Source: Gammaproteobacteria bacterium
GTDB taxonomy: Bacteria > Pseudomonadota > Gammaproteobacteria > Chromatiales > Sedimenticolaceae
Reading direction: 5' to 3'
Length of the DNA: 14,572 bases
Assembly: GCA_020445165.1 (NCBI GenBank)
Contig: JAGRHE010000055.1
Location: 1-14,572 of the forward strand
Both the position numbers and the translations under genes were made by a program. A model generated the notes under the pieces. The model was not told where the DNA came from, searched no databases, and saw only the letters and a program-made list of their open reading frames with translations. Shown here one piece after another: positions 1 through 7,372 of this stretch; positions within the stretch are counted from its first letter, which is position 1; each line of letters begins with the position of its first letter.

Positions 1-1
1 A

Positions 2-1348
2 AAGGCGGCCCAGTACGGCAAATCGGTCGCCGTCGTCGAGCCGTCGAAAATGGGCGGTACCTGCGTCAACAATGGCTGCGTGCCGAAAAAGGTGATGTGG
101 TACGCCGCCAACCTGGCGCACGCGGTCGACGATGCGAACGACTTCGGCATCCCGGCCAAGCGCGGCGTCACCGATTGGGGCAAGCTGGTGCGCGGTCGCC
201 AGAACTACATCGGCATGATCAACAATTACTGGGACGGCTACGTGGTCGACAGCGGCATCACCCGCATCGACGGTGCGGCGCGCTTTGTCGACGCGCACTC
301 GATCGAGGTCGACGGTCAGACCTACACCGCCGATCACATCGTGATCGCGAGCGGCGGCCGCCCGATCGTGCCACCGGTACCGGGTGCCGAACTTGGCATC
401 ACCTCGGACGGCTTCTTCGAGCTGACCGAGCAGCCGCGCAGGGTCGCGATTATCGGTGCCGGTTATATCGGCGTCGAACTGGCCGGCGTGCTGCGCGCGC
501 TGGGCAGCGAGGTGTCGGTGGTCGCGCTCGAGGCACGCGTGCTGGAAACCTTCGACGACATGATCAGCGACGTGCTGATGGACGAGATGCGCAAGCAGGG
601 TATCGCGCTGCACATGAGCTTCCAGGTTGCCGGGCTGGCGCAGACCGACAACGGCATCGCGCTGGATGCGAGCGACGGGGAGCGCCTGGATGGCTTCGAT
701 ACGGTGATCTGGGCGGTCGGCCGTGCGCCGAACACGCGCGAGCTGGCATTGGACAAGGCCGGTGTCGAAACGCGTGCAAACGGCATCGTACCGACCGACG
801 AGTACCAGAACACCAACGTGTCCGGCATCTATGCCATCGGTGACATCACCGGTCGCACGCCGCTGACACCGGTCGCGATTGCCGCGGGCCGCCGTCTCGC
901 CGCACGCCTGTTCGACGGCCAGCCGGAAAGCCGGGTGGACTACGACAACATCCCGAGCGTGGTGTTCGCACATCCGCCGGTCGGCACGGTCGGCCTGACC
1001 GAACAGCAGGCACGCGAGCGGGGCGGCAAGGTCACGGTGTACAAGACGGACTTCACGCCGATGCGCCATGCCCTGTCGAAACACGGCGTGACCACGGCGA
1101 TGAAACTGGTTTGCGCCGGCGACGAGCAGCGCGTGGTCGGCATCCACCTGATCGGTGACAACGTCGACGAGATGCTGCAGGGCTTCGCGGTGGCCGTGAA
1201 GATGGGCGCGACCAAGGCTGACTTCGACAGCACGATTGCGATCCACCCGATCAGTGCCGAGGAACTGGTGACCATGAAGGTGCCGGAACCCGAACCGGCC
1301 GAACACCACAGCGTCGACAGTGGCGTAGAGTGGAAAGAAGCCGGGTGA
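2..1348 (+). CDS. gor: Glutathione-disulfide reductase family, possibly NADH-dependent glutathione amide reductase; 5' partial
   Basis: Flavoprotein disulfide reductase that regenerates reduced glutathione (or glutathione amide) in the cytosol. The frame is open from base 2, so the N-terminal FAD GxGxxG is outside the window. Numbering from the internal Met at 50: redox-active Cys5 and Cys10 in [12 protein letters not shown], the second Rossmann motif GAGYIG at 136-141, the FAD-contacting GIYAIGD at 259-265, and the dimerization-domain HP..AEE with the catalytic His399-Glu405 pair. Aligned without gaps to E. coli Gor from memory, the NADPH 2'-phosphate arginines R198 and R204 are Leu160 and Glu166, and A179 is Gly141. 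This pocket and the VVALE segment resemble glutathione amide reductase of Chromatium, which uses NADH. About 20 residues extend past the usual C-terminal VTM end. It converges on the GNAT-deacetylase gene. Family assignment is sure; coenzyme and substrate are inferred. Confidence 0.93.
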   Translation, partial: KAAQYGKSVAVVEPSKMGGTCVNNGCVPKKVMWYAANLAHAVDDANDFGIPAKRGVTDWGKLVRGRQNYIGMINNYWDGYVVDSGITRIDGAARFVDAHSIEVDGQTYTADHIVIASGGRPIVPPVPGAELGITSDGFFELTEQPRRVAIIGAGYIGVELAGVLRALGSEVSVVALEARVLETFDDMISDVLMDEMRKQGIALHMSFQVAGLAQTDNGIALDASDGERLDGFDTVIWAVGRAPNTRELALDKAGVETRANGIVPTDEYQNTNVSGIYAIGDITGRTPLTPVAIAAGRRLAARLFDGQPESRVDYDNIPSVVFAHPPVGTVGLTEQQARERGGKVTVYKTDFTPMRHALSKHGVTTAMKLVCAGDEQRVVGIHLIGDNVDEMLQGFAVAVKMGATKADFDSTIAIHPISAEELVTMKVPEPEPAEHHSVDSGVEWKEAG

Positions 1349-1361
1349 TATCGAAAGCTGC

Positions 1362-1389
1362 GCGCCGCGACGGCTGTGCATCGCGGCGC
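1362..1389. terminator. Perfect inverted repeat between convergent genes, candidate bidirectional terminator
   Basis: GCGCCGCGA at 1362-1370 pairs perfectly with TCGCGGCGC at 1381-1389 around a 10-base loop, in the 48-base gap between the reductase and the convergent GNAT-deacetylase gene. There is no T-tract on either side, so intrinsic termination is uncertain. Position and stem strength suggest a 3'-end hairpin for both transcripts. Confidence 0.35.
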
Positions 1390-1396
1390 AACCCGG

Positions 1397-3154
1397 TCAG
1401 TGCTGCACCTTACCCTTGTCGTCTTCAGTCAACAGGGCCACCGCACAGCCGGCAAGAAAACTGCGCACACCGCGACGGATGTTCTGCAGGTGATAGCCGC
1501 CTTCCTGGATGATCAGCGACGGCAGACCCAGGCCACCAATCGCCGCGCCGATCCGGCGCATACCTTCCGGCGTGATGAAGAACGAACCGGTCGGGTCGCC
1601 GCGCATGATGTCGACCCCCAACGATACGACCAGTGCCTGTGGCTGGAAGCGCCGGATCGCTTTCAGGGCCCGGTCCAACGCCTTCAGGTAGACCTGGTCG
1701 TCGGCACCCGGGTCGAGCGGGATGTTCAGGTTGAAACCAAGCCCCTCCCCGGCACCCACCTCGTCGGCGAAACCGGCGAAGAACGGGTAGCTGTCGAGCG
1801 GGTTGCAGTGCAGCGACACGGTCATCACGTCCGACCTTTCCCAGAAGATGTCCTGGGTGCCATTGCCGTGATGATGATCGATATCCAGAACCGCCACCCG
1901 CCCCTTGTGTGCCAGGTGATTGGCCGCCAGCGCAGCGTTGTTGAAATAGCAGAAGCCACCGAACACCCGCCGCTCGGCATGATGCCCCGGTGGACGACCG
2001 GCCACGTAGCACATCCGCGACCTACCATCGGCCAGCAGCCTGGCACCGGTCAGTGACGCATTCGCCGAACGACGCGCCGCGGCATAAGCGGTCGACGTGA
2101 TCGGTGTCGAGGTATCGATGCAGAAGTAGCCAGCACGCATCGGCCAGCTCTTCGGCAGCCGGTCGGCATAGCGCATCGGGAATATCTCGGGGTAAAGGAT
2201 CTGTCCCGGCTGCAGGCGGGTTGCGCTTTCTTCCAGGAAGTCGACCATGCGCCGGTCGTGCAGCTTGCGGATCGGCGCCAGGCCGAACTCCTCGATCGCA
2301 TGCCGACGTAATGGCAGATCCTGCAGTGCGCGCGTGATCGCCGCGACCCGCGCCGGGCGCTCGTAGTAGCCGTTGAACGGCGAGTGCGGAATGTCGTCAG
2401 CACCACCGGTCTCGACCAGGTCGATCGGCGCCTGCAGTGCCGGCAGCTCGCGCAGCTTGGGAAACGGGTAGCGCGGCGCGCGCAACGCCACCGGGTCATC
2501 GTGGATCGAATCGACCAACTCACGCACCAGCGGGGCATCGGCCGGCAGCCCGACCTTTGCCAGCATGATGCGCTCGAACACCTCGGCCAGGCGCTTGCGG
2601 CGCAACGGCCGGCTCTCGCCCATGTTGTCGCATAGCAGCATGTTCGGATCACCGAGGTTGGCCGGGGTCACGGTCCATTCGTAACGGGTGCCCATGATCG
2701 GACGCGCACCAAGACGCTCATAAAAAGCCATGCGTTTGCGGTTGGCCGGCAGCAGTTCGGCCGCGACATTGCTGCCCGGGTCGTCCGGCAACGAGTCGAG
2801 AAACAGGCGGCGGGCACCGCGTTTCTGCATGTCGTCGCGCATGGTCTCGTACAAGGCGCCACCGATGCCGCGCGCAGCGCGCCCGGGGTCGCTGGCCAGG
2901 TAGTCGAGATAGGCGGCACGGATATCAGCGAAGTAGAAGGTCACGGTGAAACCGATCACGTTGCCACGCGGACCGGTGGCGGCCATCAACACGGACTCGG
3001 CGCCCGCAGGGTGGTTGCCGGCTGCATACGCATCGATCTTGTCGAGGTACGCAAGGTTGAAGGGAAACACGGTCTCGAACAGCCGCTTGACCCCGTCGAG
3101 ATGACGCTCGAACTGGTTGTCGGCACCTGCTATCACCCGCACGAACTTGAACAC
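1397..3154 (-). CDS. GNAT acetyltransferase / acetylpolyamine amidohydrolase-type (HDAC family) deacetylase fusion
   Basis: A 585-residue protein with two opposed catalytic domains. Residues 1-160 form a GNAT N-acetyltransferase: strand AYLDYLASDP, then the acetyl-CoA loop RAARGIGGAL (92-101) and the motif-B segment MAFYERLGARP (142-152). After a linker (about 160-255), residues 256-575 form a zinc hydrolase of the HDAC/AphA class: RPPGHHAE with His391-His392, zinc ligands Asp426 and His428 in DIDHHHGNGTQ, Asp515 in SLGVD, and catalytic Tyr554 in EGGYH. Segments such as SLGVD and the FADE region look closest to acetylpolyamine amidohydrolase, so polyamine or another small acetylated amine is a likely substrate; protein lysine deacetylation is the alternative. 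The start is GTG at 3154, preceded by GGGAG with a 5-base spacer. Both active sites look intact. It diverges from the oxygenase gene at 3282. Domain calls are firm; the substrate is inferred. Confidence 0.9.
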   Translation of the reverse strand: MFKFVRVIAGADNQFERHLDGVKRLFETVFPFNLAYLDKIDAYAAGNHPAGAESVLMAATGPRGNVIGFTVTFYFADIRAAYLDYLASDPGRAARGIGGALYETMRDDMQKRGARRLFLDSLPDDPGSNVAAELLPANRKRMAFYERLGARPIMGTRYEWTVTPANLGDPNMLLCDNMGESRPLRRKRLAEVFERIMLAKVGLPADAPLVRELVDSIHDDPVALRAPRYPFPKLRELPALQAPIDLVETGGADDIPHSPFNGYYERPARVAAITRALQDLPLRRHAIEEFGLAPIRKLHDRRMVDFLEESATRLQPGQILYPEIFPMRYADRLPKSWPMRAGYFCIDTSTPITSTAYAAARRSANASLTGARLLADGRSRMCYVAGRPPGHHAERRVFGGFCYFNNAALAANHLAHKGRVAVLDIDHHHGNGTQDIFWERSDVMTVSLHCNPLDSYPFFAGFADEVGAGEGLGFNLNIPLDPGADDQVYLKALDRALKAIRRFQPQALVVSLGVDIMRGDPTGSFFITPEGMRRIGAAIGGLGLPSLIIQEGGYHLQNIRRGVRSFLAGCAVALLTEDDKGKVQH

Positions 3155-3164
3155 AGTCGCTCCC

Positions 3165-3181
3165 GGTCAATTTGCTTGACC
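3165..3181. promoter_or_regulatory. Perfect 6-5-6 dyad abutting the ribosome site of the GNAT-deacetylase gene
   Basis: GGTCAA-TTTGC-TTGACC is a perfect inverted repeat with 6-base arms and a 5-base spacer, in the 127-base divergent gap. On the minus strand its last arm runs directly into GGGAG, the Shine-Dalgarno of the gene starting at 3154. It could be an operator for a dimeric repressor, or an mRNA hairpin controlling ribosome access. The dyad is seen directly; the function is inferred. Confidence 0.45.
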
Positions 3182-3281
3182 TTCATGTGCCACTGTTGGC
3201 AGCGCACGCATTGAGAATGCCGCGAGAAATTTCGCTGTGATATCGTGGCACGCCGTTTGATCCGCAGCCAGAGTCTCATCG

Positions 3282-3953
3282 ATGAGCGATGCAAGCGACT
3301 TCACCTTCACCCGTCACGACCTGTTCGCCACCCCGCTGTTGCTGTTCGAACTGGCCCGATCGGAACTGAACGATCGCCTGCGCGAATTCTTCAAGACACA
3401 TCCGCGCTTCACCTGCGACGACCAGGCGCAACTGGCTGACCAGCGCGACCTGATGGAACTGGTGGACCAGGAGCCGGCGCTGGCCGAACTGGACAGGCTG
3501 TTCCTCGACGGTCTCGACCGCTTCTGCCGCGAGGTCGGCTGGCACGGTGAATTCGACCTCGAATACCAGCTGTTCCCCAACGTGGCGCCGAGCGGACACT
3601 ATGTGCCGTCGCACAATCACGTGTCGCACATCTCGGCGGTCTACTACGTGCACACCGAGAACCGCTCCGGCCCGCTGCTGGTCAGTGACGAAAACGTCTC
3701 TCAGTACTGGCGCCCCGAACAGGGCGCACTGATCCTGCATGACCCGCGCTTCAATGCCTCGTTGGCCGGCGGCTGGCACCAGCACGCCAAGCTGTTCCCA
3801 CGTCCAGGAACGATGATCTTCTTCCCGTCGTTCCTGTGGCACGAAGTGACGCCGCACAGCGCCCCCGAGCCGCGCCTGTCGGTGGCGGCAAACTTCTTTC
3901 TGACCTACCGCGACATACCGCCCTACCAGCGACAACGTGTGTTCAAGGTATGA
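3282..3953 (+). CDS. Putative 2-oxoglutarate/Fe(II)-dependent oxygenase (TIGR02466-like)
   Basis: A 223-residue cytosolic protein resembling the uncharacterized TIGR02466 family of double-stranded beta-helix Fe(II)/2-oxoglutarate oxygenases. The N-terminal half (1-85) is helical. The core has the iron-site start HNHVSH at 111-116, followed by SAVYYVH (118-124), the segment ILHDPR (151-156), FFPSFLWHEVTPH (180-192) with the distal iron His187, and Arg198 in PRLSVAANF, placed to bind the 2-oxoglutarate carboxylate. The first metal pair would be His111 with His113 (H-x-H) rather than the commoner H-x-D, as in this family. The start is ATG at 3282 with only a weak upstream GAG element. The upstream neighbour is divergent, and the MscS-like gene begins 68 bases after its stop. 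The substrate is unknown. Confidence 0.8.
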   Translation: MSDASDFTFTRHDLFATPLLLFELARSELNDRLREFFKTHPRFTCDDQAQLADQRDLMELVDQEPALAELDRLFLDGLDRFCREVGWHGEFDLEYQLFPNVAPSGHYVPSHNHVSHISAVYYVHTENRSGPLLVSDENVSQYWRPEQGALILHDPRFNASLAGGWHQHAKLFPRPGTMIFFPSFLWHEVTPHSAPEPRLSVAANFFLTYRDIPPYQRQRVFKV

Positions 3954-3974
3954 GCAACCGGGCCGCCGCTCGCC

Positions 3975-3980
3975 TATATT
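3975..3980 (+). promoter_or_regulatory. Candidate -10 element ahead of the MscS-MgtE unit
   Basis: TATATT matches the TATAAT consensus at five of six positions. It lies 41 bases before the MscS-like start, in an otherwise GC-rich gap. I see no good -35 at the expected distance, so this is a weak promoter guess. Confidence 0.22.
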
Positions 3981-4021
3981 GGCAAGGGTCTGATCCGTCG
4001 CACTGCTGATCGAGGAAATCA

Positions 4022-4948
4022 ATGACAGCACCGGCCACCCCACCCGCTGCACTGACTCAGGCCCCGGCCCCTGCCCCCCCGCCTTCGGCATTGGCGGACA
4101 TCGGCGTCAACCTGGTCGACCATCCCGGGCTGTGGCTGGACCAGGCCTGGCGCGAGCTGACCCTGGCAGTAAAAACCCTGCTGCCCAACCTGCTTGCTGC
4201 TGTCGCACTGCTGCTACTGGGCTGGCTGGCTGCATTCGTCATCCGCTGGCTGATCCAGCGTTTCGGCAAGGGGCTGGACGCGATTCTGGCGGCGCTGCAT
4301 CGGCGGCTCGGCCAACAGGTGTCGCAGCCGCGCTGGTCGGTGTCCAACGTGGTCGGCAATGTCGCCTTCTGGCTGACCCTGATCTACACCCTGAGCGCTG
4401 CCGCCGAGCAGCTCGGCCTGAACACATTCGCCCACTGGATCCTCGGCCTGCTCGGCTACCTGCCGAGCCTGCTGATCAGCCTCTTCATTCTGTTCATCGG
4501 CTACCTGGTCGCCGGTGGTCTGCGCAACCTGATCGATGCGGTGGCCGAGTCGAACGGCTTTCAACACGGCCAATCACTCGGTCATCTGACTGCAGGACTG
4601 ATCCTGGCCTTCACGCTGCTGCTGAGCCTGGCCCAACTCGGTCTCGACGTGACCCTGTTCGCTACCGTCATCGTGCTCGCCGTCGCCGCGCTGTTCGGCA
4701 GCGCGGCATTGGCCTTCGGCATCGGTGCAGCCGACGCGGTGCGCAACGTGATGGCCTCGCACTACGTGCGCAAGACCTACCGAACCGGCCAGACGGTGCA
4801 GATCGGCGGCGTGCAGGGTGAGATCCTCGAGCTGACCCCGGTCGCAATCATTCTCGAAACCGAAGACGGCGAGGCCTGGGTACCGGCGCGCCAGTTCCTC
4901 GATGGCATGGCGCTGACCGTGGAGGACGACGATGGCAAGCGCGCTTGA
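4022..4948 (+). CDS. MscS-like mechanosensitive channel family membrane protein (CmpX type)
   Basis: A 308-residue inner-membrane protein. After a Pro/Ala-rich N-terminus (1-24) there are about five hydrophobic helices near 54-78, 108-128, 139-163, 187-207 and 212-235, containing the repeated conserved TM-helix pattern typical of CmpX-like members. The last helix is Gly/Ala-rich (GSAALAFGIGAADAVRN, 226-242), as in MscS pore helices, and is followed by a small beta domain with GQTVQIGGVQGEI (256-268) and LETEDGEAWVP (278-288), the MscS sandwich signature. It probably conducts or senses under envelope stress. The start is ATG at 4022 with GAGGA five bases before it. Its last 17 bases overlap the next gene, whose Shine-Dalgarno lies inside this frame, so the two are translationally coupled. 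The link to magnesium transport rests on this operon context only. Confidence 0.87.
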   Translation: MTAPATPPAALTQAPAPAPPPSALADIGVNLVDHPGLWLDQAWRELTLAVKTLLPNLLAAVALLLLGWLAAFVIRWLIQRFGKGLDAILAALHRRLGQQVSQPRWSVSNVVGNVAFWLTLIYTLSAAAEQLGLNTFAHWILGLLGYLPSLLISLFILFIGYLVAGGLRNLIDAVAESNGFQHGQSLGHLTAGLILAFTLLLSLAQLGLDVTLFATVIVLAVAALFGSAALAFGIGAADAVRNVMASHYVRKTYRTGQTVQIGGVQGEILELTPVAIILETEDGEAWVPARQFLDGMALTVEDDDGKRA

Positions 4949-5774
4949 CCCGGTGACCCGGGGATTCATCACGCAGCACCCGGCGGCTGCCGCACGCACC
5001 CTGGCGCGTCTCGACGGACGCGATGTCGAAGCGATCTTCGCCGTGATGCCGCGCGCGCTCGCCGCGCGTGTGCTCGAACACATGGCGCCCGGCACGGCCA
5101 GCCGCTGCCTGTTGCAATTACCGGCCGATACGGCAGCTGAGATCCTGGCGCGCAGCCAGGTGCTCGCCGCGGTGGCGGCATTGCGGGTGATGAAGCCGCA
5201 ACAGGTGCAGACGCTGGTCAACCTGATGCCGCGCGCCACCGCCGCCCGCCTGCGCCTGCGTCTGCGCTTCTCAGAATCGGTGATCGGTGCCTTTGTCGAT
5301 GAAGACGTGATGACCCTGTCGCCGGAGCACCGGGTCAGTGATGCACTGCGCCTGTTCCGACGCAGCGGCCAGCATACCGGCCAGACCATCCCGGTGCTCG
5401 ACCAGGATCGCCGCCTGCTCGGCATCGCCGACCTGTGCGAACTGCTCGGCGCCAGCGACCGGCGCCTGGTACAGCACCTGACACACCCGGCACGGGTGGT
5501 ACTGAACGCGCGCGCGGCGCTGCAGACGGTCAACAACCACCCGGCCTGGCTGAGCCATGACAGCCTGCCGGTGGTCAATCGCTATGGCATCTTCCAGGGC
5601 GTATTGCGCCGCGCACGGGTCATGGAAGAAGAGCAGCACCTGCTGAGCGAAGTTGCCGAGCGCAACGAACGGTTGACCACGCGCATGGCGCTGGCCGACA
5701 TCTTCTGGCTGGGCGTCGGTGCGCTGCTCGGTGGCAGCGGCCACGCCGGCGAGCGCAGCTCGCGGAGTCAATGA
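4932..5774 (+). CDS. MgtE-like regulatory protein: MgtE N-terminal domain plus CBS pair, no channel domain
   Basis: A 280-residue protein with the cytosolic half of an MgtE magnesium channel. Residues about 8-112 are the superhelical MgtE N-like domain (repeats such as DVEAIFAVMPRALAARVLEHM). Residues about 118-232 are two CBS motifs (VMTLSPEHRVSDALRLF; a second ending LPVVNRYGIFQGVLRRAR). A short helical tail with one weakly hydrophobic segment (252-267) replaces the five-helix channel domain. The start is ATG at 4932 with GGAGG six bases upstream, inside the end of the MscS-like gene. The stop is one base before the start of full-length mgtE. It may bind magnesium or adenine nucleotides and assemble with MgtE as a regulatory partner. 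The stop and the clean start of the next gene argue against a simple frameshift of one MgtE gene. Domains are clear; the role is inferred. Confidence 0.85.
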   Translation: MASALDPVTRGFITQHPAAAARTLARLDGRDVEAIFAVMPRALAARVLEHMAPGTASRCLLQLPADTAAEILARSQVLAAVAALRVMKPQQVQTLVNLMPRATAARLRLRLRFSESVIGAFVDEDVMTLSPEHRVSDALRLFRRSGQHTGQTIPVLDQDRRLLGIADLCELLGASDRRLVQHLTHPARVVLNARAALQTVNNHPAWLSHDSLPVVNRYGIFQGVLRRARVMEEEQHLLSEVAERNERLTTRMALADIFWLGVGALLGGSGHAGERSSRSQ

Positions 5775-5775
5775 C

Positions 5776-7083
5776 ATGAAACCGGGATTAGCCAACGCCG
5801 TTCACGCGCTGCAACACGACCTGGTCGAGAACCATCCGGAAGACGCGGTGCGACTGCTCGAACGCGAATCACCGGCCGAAGTGGCCGAGGTGCTTGCGCG
5901 CCACCCGATCAGCGCCACGCTGGCGGTGTGGGAACGGCTTTCGCCAGACGTCGGCATCCGTGCCCTGGAGAGTCTGTCCGATGGCCAGGCGATCGAGGTC
6001 TTGCGCCACATGGATCCGCCACGTGCCGCCGCGATGCTGGCGATGCGCGACATCGAGGCGCGCGAACGGTTCCTGGCCCTGCTGCCGGAGACCGAGGCCA
6101 GTGAGCTGCGAGCGATCCTCGCTTACCCGGCGGACAGTGCCGGAGCCCTGATGGACCCGCGCGTACTGTTGCTGCGCGCCGACACCACCGTTCGCGAAGC
6201 CCTGTCCCGGATCCGCTCGCAGCGGCGACGGGCAACGCGGCGCCTGTTCGTGGTCAACGGCGACAACCACCTCGAAGGACAGGTCGACATCCAGGACCTG
6301 GCCACCGCGAGCGCGGCCACCCAGTTGGAGGAGATCCAGCGCCCGGTGCGCGCAGTGGTCAACGCCGTCGCACCGCGCGAGGAAGTGGTCGAGATCCTCG
6401 AACAGTACAAACTCACCGACCTGCCGGTGGTGGACGCCGAAGAACGCCTGATCGGCGTGGTGCGCTACCGCAACCTGATGGCCGCGGCCGAAGACGAAGC
6501 GACCGTCGCGATGCAAACCATGGTCGGCGTCAGCAAGGACGAGCGCGCACTGTCGAGCGTCGCGTTCGCGGTGCGCAAGCGCCTGCCATGGCTGCACATC
6601 AACCTGGCGACGGCATTTCTCGCCGCGGCCGTGGTCGGCCTGTTCGAGAGCACGATCGCGCAGTACACCGCGCTGGCGGTGCTGCTGCCGGTTGTCGCCG
6701 GCCAGTCGGGAAACACCGGTGCCCAGGCCCTGGCGGTCACCATGCGCGGTCTGGCGCTGCGCGAGATCCGCAGCCGGCACTGGCCACGGGTGGTGTTCAA
6801 GGAGATGTCGGCCGGTTTCTGGAACGGCGTCGCGGTCGCCGCGACCACGTCGCTCGGCGTCTGGCTTTGGAGCGATTCGATCGGCCTGGCCGGCGTGATC
6901 GGAGTGTCGATGATCCTGTCGATGGTGATTGCCGGGATCTTCGGCGCGGCAATCCCGCTGTTGCTCAATGCTGCCGGCCAGGACCCGGCACAGTCATCGT
7001 CGATCGTGTTGACCACGGTGACCGACGTCAGTGGCTTCCTCAGCTTCCTCGGCATCGCGACCATTTTCTCCAACATGCTCTAG
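5776..7083 (+). CDS. mgtE: MgtE magnesium transporter/channel
   Basis: A 435-residue magnesium channel of the inner membrane, close to the usual family length. Domain order: MgtE N-domain (about 12-120), two CBS motifs (about 122-240, with LPVVDAEERLIGVVR at 216-230), a plug-helix region, then five membrane helices from about 272. Signatures are LPVVAGQSGNTGAQ (304-317) and DPAQSSSIVLTTVTDVSGF (403-421). Asp417 corresponds to the pore Asp of Thermus MgtE, and Asn313 lies in the other pore motif, where the commoner GG reads SG. I chose ATG at 5776, one base after the preceding stop, with GGAG eight bases upstream. The same frame is open back to an ATG at 5719, but that adds 19 unrelated residues overlapping the previous gene. 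It ends the three-gene unit. CBS domains normally gate MgtE by cytosolic magnesium. Confidence 0.95.
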   Translation: MKPGLANAVHALQHDLVENHPEDAVRLLERESPAEVAEVLARHPISATLAVWERLSPDVGIRALESLSDGQAIEVLRHMDPPRAAAMLAMRDIEARERFLALLPETEASELRAILAYPADSAGALMDPRVLLLRADTTVREALSRIRSQRRRATRRLFVVNGDNHLEGQVDIQDLATASAATQLEEIQRPVRAVVNAVAPREEVVEILEQYKLTDLPVVDAEERLIGVVRYRNLMAAAEDEATVAMQTMVGVSKDERALSSVAFAVRKRLPWLHINLATAFLAAAVVGLFESTIAQYTALAVLLPVVAGQSGNTGAQALAVTMRGLALREIRSRHWPRVVFKEMSAGFWNGVAVAATTSLGVWLWSDSIGLAGVIGVSMILSMVIAGIFGAAIPLLLNAAGQDPAQSSSIVLTTVTDVSGFLSFLGIATIFSNML

Positions 7084-7102
7084 GCTGCATGGCCGGGAGA
7101 GA

Positions 7103-7315
7103 TCAGGCGTCGATATCGGGGATGAGCATGCTCTCGAGACGGCGGATGGTGTCCTTCAGCTGCAACTTGCGCTTTTTCATCCGCCGCATCTGCAGGGCGT
7201 CGACGCGACCGCTCTCGGCCATGAGATGGATTGCATCATCGAGATCCCGATGCTCGAGGCGCAGTTCGGCCAGGCGCTCTCGCACCCGCGGTTCGTCTTC
7301 TTCGTCTACCTGCAT
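7103..7315 (-). CDS. Small DUF465/YdcH-like coiled-coil protein
   Basis: A 70-residue charged protein that is almost entirely helical. The family pattern is visible: LRLEHRDLDDAIHLM (18-32), then RRMKKRKLQLKDTIRRLE (44-61). DUF465 proteins are short alpha-hairpins of unknown function. The start is ATG at 7315 with AGGAG five bases upstream. It lies 56 bases downstream of dctD on the same strand, and the gap contains two hairpins, so it may be cotranscribed with dctD or partly insulated from it. It converges on mgtE with a 19-base gap. Identity is good; no function can be assigned. Confidence 0.85.
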   Translation of the reverse strand: MQVDEEDEPRVRERLAELRLEHRDLDDAIHLMAESGRVDALQMRRMKKRKLQLKDTIRRLESMLIPDIDA

Positions 7316-7330
7316 CGTCGCTCCTGCATC

Positions 7331-7372
7331 GCCCCCAAGTGGGGCTGCGCCGCAAACCGGCGCGCCTGCGGC
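7331..7372 (-). terminator. Two tandem hairpins between dctD and the DUF465 gene
   Basis: On the minus strand, directly after the dctD stop, 7372-7367 pairs with 7354-7349 (GCCGCA/TGCGGC, 12-base loop). Then 7345-7341 pairs with 7335-7331 (GCCCC/GGGGC, 5-base loop). The second hairpin ends just before the AGGAG of the DUF465 gene. There is no T-run, so this may be a weak or factor-dependent terminator, an RNA-processing site, or a translational control element. The pairings are seen directly; the role is inferred. Confidence 0.33.

Noticed and set aside
3276..4091. Minus-strand open frame of 271 codons opposite the oxygenase gene
   Set aside because: It is Gln/Val/Arg-rich with no motif; the plus-strand oxygenase has conserved iron-site residues and explains the region.
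5719..5775. Upstream ATG at 5719 as the mgtE start
   Set aside because: The added 19 residues are not MgtE-like and overlap the previous gene; ATG at 5776 has GGAG at good spacing.
4932..5800. The MgtE-like gene as a frameshifted or broken copy of mgtE
   Set aside because: It has its own GGAGG site, two intact CBS motifs and a distinct tail, and the next gene has its own start, ribosome site and full N-domain.
5869..6780. Minus-strand open frame of 303 codons opposite mgtE
   Set aside because: It is the shadow of a clear MgtE, with no domain signature.
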